Origin: Hyphomicrobiaceae bacterium
GTDB lineage: Bacteria; Pseudomonadota; Alphaproteobacteria; Rhizobiales; Hyphomicrobiaceae
Direction of reading: 5' to 3'
DNA length: 64,000 nt
Assembly (NCBI GenBank): GCA_022842785.1
Contig: JALHOW010000002.1
Location: 372,001 to 436,000 of the forward strand
In this document: positions 58,594 through 64,000 of the stretch, one piece after another
Numbering within the stretch: the first letter of the stretch is position 1
How the letters are laid out: each line of letters begins with the position of its first letter
Notes under the pieces: model-generated
What the model was told of the DNA's origin: nothing
What the model saw: only the letters and a program-made list of their open reading frames with translations
The model's database searches: none
Translations under genes and position numbers: made by a program

Positions 58594-59766
58594 TCAGTAC
58601 GAACGCGGCAGCCCTAGATTCTGCCCAGCGATGAAATTCAGGATCATCTCCTCCGAGATAGGCGCGAAACGGAAGAGGCGTGCATCGCGCCATAGTCGCT
58701 CGACATGCATGTCCTTCGCGAAACCCATCCCGCCCATGGTCTGCATGGCCTGCTCGATCCCCGCCGATGCTGCTTGTGAAGCTATCAGCTTTCCGACATT
58801 GGCCTCGGTGCCGAATGGCTTTCCAGCATCGAAGAGCGCTGCCGCCTTGAGGTTCATCAATCGAGCGCACTGAACTTCCGCCCAGTGCTGAGCGAGCGGA
58901 AACTGCAGGCCCTGATAGCTGGCGATCGGCTTTCCGCCAAATACGCGGCGTTCCTTCGCGTAGTCGACGGCGAGCCGGATAGCGAGATCGGCAGCACCGA
59001 CGAGACCAGCCGTCGTCACGATGCGCTCGGTGTTCAGGACGTCGAGAAGCTCATACCAACCGCCGTCAAGCGTGCCGAGGATCTCGCTGCCGTCGATCTC
59101 GACATCATCGAAGAAGACATTGCAGGCCGAGAGCGTGTTGGTGCCGACCTTCTCGATGGGGGCGTAGGTCAGCCCTTTCCGCGCGACGTCGATCATGAAC
59201 ATCGTGAGGCCATGCGTGCGCTTCGGCGAATCCTCGACCTTGGTCGTGCGCGCAATGACCAGCATCTTCTGTGCGGACTCGACACCCGTAATCCAGATCT
59301 TTCGACCGTTGAGACGCCAGCCATTTCCTGAGCGTGTCGCGAATGTCTTGATCTCGAGGCTATTGGAGCCTGCATCGGGCTCGGTAAGCGCCATGCAGCA
59401 GTTGATTTCGCCCGAGATGATCTTCGGCAGAAGCTCGCGCCGCATGGCATCACTGCCGAAGCGCGCGATCGAAACTCCGCCGAAGATCGGGTTGATCATG
59501 AAGAGCTGGCCGACGGTGCAGCCACCGCCACTTGCCGCAAGCTGTTCGATGATCAAGGCCATCTCGACCATACCGAGGCCACTGCCACCATGGGCCTCAG
59601 GCAGCGCGACACCGCAGAGTCCGGCCTCGCATACGGCGCGCCAAAGCTCCTGCGGAAAGGCCTTTCGCGCATCGTGATCGCGCCAATAATCGAGACCGAA
59701 GTGCTCGCCGATCTTGCGCGCACTCTCCGCGATCATCTTCTGCTCGTCGGTCAGTTCGAAGTCCAT
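58594..59766 (-). CDS. Acyl-CoA dehydrogenase
   Basis: A 390-residue dehydrogenase with the full fold: FELTDEQKMIAESARKIGEHF at the start, FAD/substrate segment CMALTEPDAGSNSLEIKT, RNGRKIWITGVESAQKML-like core, and the C-terminal MQTMGGMGFAKDMHVERLWRDARL. The segment RFAPISEEM occupies the place where short- and medium-chain enzymes carry the catalytic Glu (xxEGTSE), so the base may be elsewhere, as in isovaleryl-CoA-type enzymes. Lies 21 bp upstream of the synthetase gene and 17 bp downstream of the E2-like gene. Confidence 0.92.
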   Translation of the reverse strand: MDFELTDEQKMIAESARKIGEHFGLDYWRDHDARKAFPQELWRAVCEAGLCGVALPEAHGGSGLGMVEMALIIEQLAASGGGCTVGQLFMINPIFGGVSIARFGSDAMRRELLPKIISGEINCCMALTEPDAGSNSLEIKTFATRSGNGWRLNGRKIWITGVESAQKMLVIARTTKVEDSPKRTHGLTMFMIDVARKGLTYAPIEKVGTNTLSACNVFFDDVEIDGSEILGTLDGGWYELLDVLNTERIVTTAGLVGAADLAIRLAVDYAKERRVFGGKPIASYQGLQFPLAQHWAEVQCARLMNLKAAALFDAGKPFGTEANVGKLIASQAASAGIEQAMQTMGGMGFAKDMHVERLWRDARLFRFAPISEEMILNFIAGQNLGLPRSY

Positions 59767-59783
59767 GGCACTTTCCGTTAGGC

Positions 59784-60854
59784 TCAGATGGCCAGCAAAT
59801 GGAGCGGCTCTTCCAGCAGCGCGATCATGTCATCGAGAAGTCGGGCAGCCGATGCGTGATCGAGCGCGCTGCTGTCGTACGAAACAGCAAGTGTCATCTC
59901 GTGGCTTACAGCGCCTCCGCGCGCCGCGCGAACGCCGCCAACACCAAGTGCCATCCGCCAGCCCTGCGGGACCGTTGGCACGAGAAGACGCGTCTTGCCC
60001 TCGACGATGAAGATCGCGAGATCGCCTGCGTCGCCGCCCCGTTGCGCTTGTGCGATGCGCGTGGCCATGGCCGACAGCGTGTCGCGCGGGGAGCATTCGA
60101 TTGCGACCAGAGAGCCGCCCATATCGAAGCCAATACGAACAGGCTCTTCACCGTCTCCTGCGAGCGCCCTTGTACAGGCGAGCACGACGTAGGTCAGCCG
60201 CTCGAATGTCCGCCCACTCGCACCCGCCAGGCGATTGTCGAGCGCACGTAACGCGGTGACATCGGCGTCGGCGCTAACGAAGGAGAGTGCTGAGCATGCG
60301 GGGGCCGTTTGCGTCGCGCGCTCCACTGCTGGCGCGATGGGCGTAAGCTGCCGGGATGAAACCTGCCCGCCTTTTGCGTCGAGAACATCGGCGGCCTTGA
60401 TGCGCCCACGCGGACCTGAGCCTCCGACAAATTTGAGATCAATGCCGGCCTCCCGCGCCAATCGCCGCGCGTACGGCGTGGCGATGATGCGCTCCTCCAA
60501 TCGACGCAGAGATACAGGAGACGCATCGGGTGGCCGCGCTGCTTTCGGCAGATCCCCCTTCTTAGGCGCCGACGCTGCTTCGGTTGCCAGACGGCCGGCC
60601 GCGGACACGCCTTCGAGGCGCCAGCGTGCAATAGGCGCCCCCACGGACACGACATCGCCCTCGGGCGAAAGCAAATCAGCCATCACGCCCGGCGCGGGTG
60701 CTTCAACATCGTTGGCGATCTTGTCGGTCTCGATGACGACGATGATATCGCCGGCGCTGAAGCGCTGGCCGGGCGAGACTAGCCAGCGCGCGACCGTGCC
60801 CTCGGTCATGGTGAGACCGAGCTTCGGCATCAGCAGGTCGGCGATATCGCCCAT
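59784..60854 (-). CDS. E2-like lipoyl protein with degenerate acyltransferase domain
   Basis: A 356-residue protein. Residues 1-80 form a lipoyl domain with the attachment lysine at 45 (IETDKIANDVEAP). Residues about 123-158 are a peripheral-subunit (E3/E1)-binding domain (IIATPYARRLAREAGIDL, GPRGRIKAADV). The rest resembles a 2-oxoacid dehydrogenase E2 catalytic domain but is only about 175 residues, shorter than the usual 230, and the catalytic DHRxxDG motif is replaced by DSSALDH (327-333), removing the active-site histidine. The family then normally could not transfer acyl groups to CoA. The frame is intact, in an operon with E1 alpha and E1 beta. Confidence 0.85.
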   Translation of the reverse strand: MGDIADLLMPKLGLTMTEGTVARWLVSPGQRFSAGDIIVVIETDKIANDVEAPAPGVMADLLSPEGDVVSVGAPIARWRLEGVSAAGRLATEAASAPKKGDLPKAARPPDASPVSLRRLEERIIATPYARRLAREAGIDLKFVGGSGPRGRIKAADVLDAKGGQVSSRQLTPIAPAVERATQTAPACSALSFVSADADVTALRALDNRLAGASGRTFERLTYVVLACTRALAGDGEEPVRIGFDMGGSLVAIECSPRDTLSAMATRIAQAQRGGDAGDLAIFIVEGKTRLLVPTVPQGWRMALGVGGVRAARGGAVSHEMTLAVSYDSSALDHASAARLLDDMIALLEEPLHLLAI

Positions 60855-60857
60855 GGT

Positions 60858-61643
60858 TCAATGGCCGGTGAACTTAGGCGCGCGCTTCTCGAGAAACGCG
60901 CTGCAGCCTTCCTTGGAATCAGCGGTGTCGAGCACCAGACCGATCATGGCCTGCTCGTGCGCCAGCGCAGAGGAGAGCGGCATGTCGCCACCGCTGTTGA
61001 GCGTCCGCTTGAGCAGCTTCAGGACAAGCGGCGACTTCGAGGCCATCTTGCCGGCCATCTCACGAGCAGCAGTCATGACCTCCGACTTCGGAACGGTCTT
61101 GTTGGCGAGACCGATCTCGACCGCCTCCTGAGCCGAGATCTGCTCGCCAGTAAACATGATCTCCTTGGCACGGCAGAGAGGCACCTGACGAATGATGCGC
61201 TGCGTGCCGCCTGCGCCTGGGAACAGGCCAAGCGTGATCTCTGGGAGGCCAAGGCGCGCGTTGTCGGCGAGAATGCGGATGTCGGTCGCGAGAATGAGCT
61301 CCGTGCCACCGCCGAGGGCATAACCGTTGACCGCAGCAATCGTCGGCTTGTCGCACAGCTCGATGCGCCGGAACACACGATGAATGACCTCGCCGAACTC
61401 TTCATAGTGGCGCAGTCCATCACGCGATTTGAGATCCGCGATGTCGCCGCCAGCAACGAACGCGCGATCGCCCGCGCCCGTGATGATGATGACCTGCACC
61501 GCCGGGTCGGCCTCGATCTTGGCCCATGCATCCTCAAGCGTGAGGAGCGTTGGGATGTCGAGGGCATTGAGCGTCTTCGGTCGATTGATCGTGACGACGG
61601 CTAGGCCGTCCGCGATATCGGTAAGAATGGCATCACTGGTCAT
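60858..61643 (-). CDS. Enoyl-CoA hydratase/isomerase family protein
   Basis: A 261-residue crotonase. GAGGAG before the ATG at 61643 sets the start; the longer upstream frame overlaps the E1 beta gene. The oxyanion-hole segments are AFVAGGDIADL and NGYALGGGTEL. Both hydratase glutamates are present (GGGTEL and LGLPEITLGLFPGAGG), so true enoyl-CoA hydration is likely. The gene lies 3 bp from the E2-like gene, an odd place for a hydratase in a dehydrogenase-complex operon and a hint at the substrate pathway. Confidence 0.92.
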   Translation of the reverse strand: MTSDAILTDIADGLAVVTINRPKTLNALDIPTLLTLEDAWAKIEADPAVQVIIITGAGDRAFVAGGDIADLKSRDGLRHYEEFGEVIHRVFRRIELCDKPTIAAVNGYALGGGTELILATDIRILADNARLGLPEITLGLFPGAGGTQRIIRQVPLCRAKEIMFTGEQISAQEAVEIGLANKTVPKSEVMTAAREMAGKMASKSPLVLKLLKRTLNSGGDMPLSSALAHEQAMIGLVLDTADSKEGCSAFLEKRAPKFTGH

Positions 61644-61662
61644 GGGCGCTCCTCGATTTTCT

Positions 61663-62637
61663 TTATGCGAGCGTGCGGCGCACGGCCTCGACAATGCGCG
61701 AGGCATCGGGGCGATAGTGCGCCTCGAGTTCTTTCGCAAAAGGCACGGGCATGAATGGCGCGCCGACACGCACGATCGGACCATCCAGCTCGTCAAAGCC
61801 AATGTCGGCCATGCGCGCAGCGATCTCCGCACCAACGCCAAAGGCTTCGACGGCCTCGTGCACGATCACGAGCCGATGCGTCCGCGCGAGAGAGGCCAGC
61901 ACCGCGGCTTCGTCCCAGGGCTGAAGGGAGCGAAGGTCGATCACTTCGGCCTCGATGCCGTCTTTTGCAAGCAGGCCCGCTGCATCAAGTGCGACGGCAC
62001 GCATAGCGCCATACGTGGCGATCGTTGCATCCCGTCCAGGTCGCGCAACGTCTGCCTTGCCAATTGACGCGCTCGGCGGCGGCTCCGGCAGCTCTCCCTT
62101 CACCGCGTACAGGCTCTTGTTCTCGACAACGATGACCGGATCTGGATCGGCGATCGCAGCGCGCGTCAATGCGTAAGCATCTGCGACTGTCGCGGGGCAC
62201 ACGACCTTCAGTCCCGGCACATGCGCAAGCCAGGCTTCGAGGCACTGCGAGTGCTGCGGCCCGGCATTGATGCCGCCACCATGCGGAAGGCGCACCACCA
62301 TGGGCAGTGCGTACTGCCCGCCGAACATGAAACGCGCCTTCGCCGCCTGATTGACGAGCGCGTCCATCGAAAGTGTCACGAAGTCCATGAACATGATCTC
62401 GACGACGGGCTTTAGGCCGCTCATGGCTGCACCCACGGCCGCGCCGACGATAGCCGCCTCCGAAATGGGCGTATCGCGCACGCGATCGGGACCGAAGCGA
62501 TCGAGCAGTCCGCGCGTTACGCCGAAGGGGCCGCCCGGCGCCGCGATATCCTCACCAAACACCACCACGCTGTCGTCGGCCGCCATGGCGTCGGCAAGCG
62601 CGCGATTGATGGCTTGGCCGAAGCGCACCTCGCTCAT
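61663..62637 (-). CDS. 2-oxoacid dehydrogenase E1 beta subunit
   Basis: A 324-residue subunit of the pyruvate/acetoin/branched-chain type. It opens with EVRFGQAINRALADAMAADDSVVVFGEDIAAPGGPFGVTRGLLDRFG (key parts VVVFGEDIAAPGG and VTRGLLDRFG), has NQAAKARFMFGGQYALPMVVRLPHG and ends in the C-terminal transketolase-like domain (VEVIDLRSLQPWDEAAV). With E1 alpha it forms the ThDP-dependent heterotetramer. Overlaps the E1 alpha stop by ATGA, so both are made together. Confidence 0.93.
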   Translation of the reverse strand: MSEVRFGQAINRALADAMAADDSVVVFGEDIAAPGGPFGVTRGLLDRFGPDRVRDTPISEAAIVGAAVGAAMSGLKPVVEIMFMDFVTLSMDALVNQAAKARFMFGGQYALPMVVRLPHGGGINAGPQHSQCLEAWLAHVPGLKVVCPATVADAYALTRAAIADPDPVIVVENKSLYAVKGELPEPPPSASIGKADVARPGRDATIATYGAMRAVALDAAGLLAKDGIEAEVIDLRSLQPWDEAAVLASLARTHRLVIVHEAVEAFGVGAEIAARMADIGFDELDGPIVRVGAPFMPVPFAKELEAHYRPDASRIVEAVRRTLA

Positions 62638-63632
62638 GGCCGAACCTCCGTGTTGGCGTAGACATCGCGGAGAGCATCGCCGAAAGCAGGCGCCGTGCCG
62701 GCTCGTGCGCGCGCAACCGCGGCATCCACGCGTGCGACGGCATCGCGTTCGGCTGCTTTGATCTCCGCTGCAGGCAAACCCTCTGCAGCGAGGCGCCGCT
62801 CGAGGCGACCTATCGGGTCATCATCGCTACGTGCGGCATCGGCCGCATCTCGATACTTCTGCGGATCACCCTCGAAGTGCCCGCGCACGCGCGTCGTACG
62901 ACATTCGAGAAAGCGAGGGCCACCACCGTTGCGGATCTCAGCCACGAGTGTGCGCGTCACGTCGTGAACGGCCATTGCGTCATTGCCGTCGATGGAGCGC
63001 GCTTCGATGCGGTGGCTCAGGGCGAGCGCGCATGGATCCGCCGCGAGCTGCCGCGATGTCGGCGAGAACTCAGACCAGCCGTTGTTCTCGCAAACGAAGA
63101 GCACCGGCAGTCGCCAGATGGACGCGAGATTGAAACTCTCGTGCATCACGCCCTCGGCCAACGCGCCATCGCCAAAGAAAACCGCTGCCACAGCGCCGTT
63201 GCGCTTCACCTGATGGGCGAGCGCACTGCCGACCGCAATCGGAAGACCTGCCCCGACGATGCCATTCGCGCCAAGCATGCCGACTGCCGCATCGGCAACG
63301 TGCATCGAGCCGCCGCGGCCTTTGCACATGCCCTCGGCTTTGCCCATGATCTCGAGAAAGAAGCGCTCGAGATCGAGCCCCTTGGCCAATGCATGGCCGT
63401 GGCCGCGATGGTTCGAGGCAAGCGTATCTGTGGGCCCGAGCGCCGCACAAACGCCAGCCGCAACACCTTCCTGCCCCACCGAGAGATGAATGAACCCCGG
63501 CACCTCGCCGTCAGCGAACAATTGGGCAAGGCGCAACTCGGCCTCGCGGATCAGCCGCATGGTCCGCAACAGATCGATGGGTGAAGCGCTGTCCGCCGCG
63601 GTCAAGCAGAAATCCTCCAGCCGTTGGGACAA
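62634..63632 (-). CDS. 2-oxoacid dehydrogenase E1 alpha subunit
   Basis: A 332-residue subunit with the ThDP-binding motif GDGALAEGVMHESFNLASIWRLPVLFVCENN and GKAEGMCKGRGGSMHVAD near the active site. No ATG lies near the expected N terminus. The frame starts at TTG 63632; a TTG at 63605, preceded by CTGGAGG nine bases away, is a better-supported alternative start. It is the first gene of a six-gene operon. The E3 (dihydrolipoamide dehydrogenase) gene is absent from the window. Confidence 0.92.
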   Translation of the reverse strand: MSQRLEDFCLTAADSASPIDLLRTMRLIREAELRLAQLFADGEVPGFIHLSVGQEGVAAGVCAALGPTDTLASNHRGHGHALAKGLDLERFFLEIMGKAEGMCKGRGGSMHVADAAVGMLGANGIVGAGLPIAVGSALAHQVKRNGAVAAVFFGDGALAEGVMHESFNLASIWRLPVLFVCENNGWSEFSPTSRQLAADPCALALSHRIEARSIDGNDAMAVHDVTRTLVAEIRNGGGPRFLECRTTRVRGHFEGDPQKYRDAADAARSDDDPIGRLERRLAAEGLPAAEIKAAERDAVARVDAAVARARAGTAPAFGDALRDVYANTEVRP

Positions 63633-63680
63633 TTGCTCCGCTATTCTCGGCAGGGAAGGATCGCGGTGTCAAGGATAATG

Positions 63681-63697
63681 AATGATGAGCCATGATT
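63681..63697. promoter_or_regulatory. Candidate TetR operator between E1 alpha and the divergent regulator
   Basis: AATGATG at 63681-63687 and CATGATT at 63691-63697 form an imperfect inverted repeat (six of seven pairs) around AGC. TTGACG at 63706-63711 with TAGTCT at 63730-63735 (18-bp spacing) is a weak promoter candidate for the + strand gene. Confidence 0.35.
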
Positions 63698-63755
63698 CGT
63701 ATTTGTTGACGAGCATGGCGCGATAGCGCTAGTCTTTGAGCCAGCGAGGTCCGCG

Positions 63756-64000
63756 ATGCTCGAGAAAAAGCCTTCTGAGGGGCCCGATGCGGCCGGCGAG
63801 GCCGCCCCAGGCCGCAGACGCCGCGCCGACCGCGCAATCGAAACGCGGCGCAAGCTCATTGATGCGGCGGCCAGGGTCGTGGGCGCGGAAGGCTACGCGA
63901 ACGCTTCGGTCGCCAAGGTCACGGCTCTTGCCGAGATTGCTCAAGGCACATTCTACAACTACTTCGCATCACAGCAGGATCTGTTCGACCAACTGCTCCC
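63756..64000 (+). CDS. TetR/AcrR-family regulator, 3' end outside window
   Basis: An ATG at 63756 with GAGG seven bases upstream opens a frame that runs off the right edge (81 codons visible). After a basic, Arg- and Ala-rich tail (EAAPGRRRRADRA), the TetR helix-turn-helix is clear: RRKLIDAAARVVGAEGYANASVAKVTALAEIAQGTFYNYFASQQDLFDQLL (key parts LIDAAARVVGAEGY and QGTFYNYFASQQDLF). Divergent from the E1-E2-like operon, which it very probably represses until a pathway acyl-CoA or acid appears. Confidence 0.88.
   Translation, partial: MLEKKPSEGPDAAGEAAPGRRRRADRAIETRRKLIDAAARVVGAEGYANASVAKVTALAEIAQGTFYNYFASQQDLFDQLL

Noticed and set aside
1-64000. tRNA, rRNA, CRISPR arrays, insertion sequences, prophage genes
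   Set aside because: I looked for cloverleaf-like segments, repeated spacers, transposase motifs and terminal repeats and saw none that held up by eye.

Overview
The window reads as a chromosomal segment of a high-GC alphaproteobacterium, most likely of the order Hyphomicrobiales (Rhizobiales). This is an inference from GC-rich codon use, Mur-type operator boxes before a sitABCD-like metal importer, a DUF2849-cysI-DUF934 sulfite reduction cluster, and the abundance of ABC and TRAP importers and CoA-linked catabolic genes. I see no rRNA or tRNA genes, CRISPR arrays, insertion sequences or phage genes. Almost all of it is metabolic and transport islands with tight operon spacing.

Layout. 1-8350: an M24 peptidase (cut by the left edge), a small conserved-looking ORF, a reverse acyl-CoA-dehydrogenase-like flavoprotein, then a complete five-gene oligopeptide-type ABC importer. 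8397-11359 (reverse): a class-C-beta-lactamase-like hydrolase and an amidase with a tiny translationally coupled partner. 11486-12887: a group III truncated globin divergent from an NsrR-type NO sensor, followed by a DUF454 membrane protein. 12895-16360 (reverse): a DpgC-like enzyme, a phenylacetate-CoA ligase and a TetR regulator. 17046-21596: an RND efflux adaptor and pump. 21854-26025: two Mur/Fur-type boxes and a manganese/iron ABC importer. 26027-28579 (reverse): a beta-hydroxyacid dehydrogenase, an SDR protein, two small coupled proteins and a cysteine-rich leader peptide ORF. 28806-33586: two luciferase-like flavin monooxygenases flanking an OmpA-family protein with a long Q/P/R-rich region. 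33599-37748: a fusion of a type 1 periplasmic binding protein with a pentameric ligand-gated ion channel, divergent from a ThDP enzyme. 37843-40714 (reverse): a TRAP transporter. 41155-46517: ferredoxin, siroheme synthase, DUF2849, sulfite reductase, DUF934 and a CysB-like regulator. 46712-48805: an MHYT-GGDEF-EAL protein. 48852-55352: an RpiR regulator divergent from a Liv-type ABC importer with a third, unusual ATPase-like protein. 55377-57007: two secreted proteins of unknown role. 57085-63632 (reverse): a six-gene catabolic operon (E1 alpha, E1 beta, enoyl-CoA hydratase, E2-like protein, acyl-CoA dehydrogenase, acyl-CoA synthetase), with a divergent TetR gene cut by the right edge.

The most interesting items are the binding-protein/ion-channel fusion (33599-35899), which looks like a one-polypeptide ligand-gated channel with two stacked sensor domains; the leader peptide ORF ending MCCRCCCC (28502-28579), which has the form of a cysteine-responsive attenuator; an E2-like protein that has lost the catalytic histidine motif inside an intact-looking dehydrogenase operon; an ABC ATPase lacking its helical/signature subdomain at the end of the liv operon; and a DpgC-PaaK pair. 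None of these has been tested by database search here.
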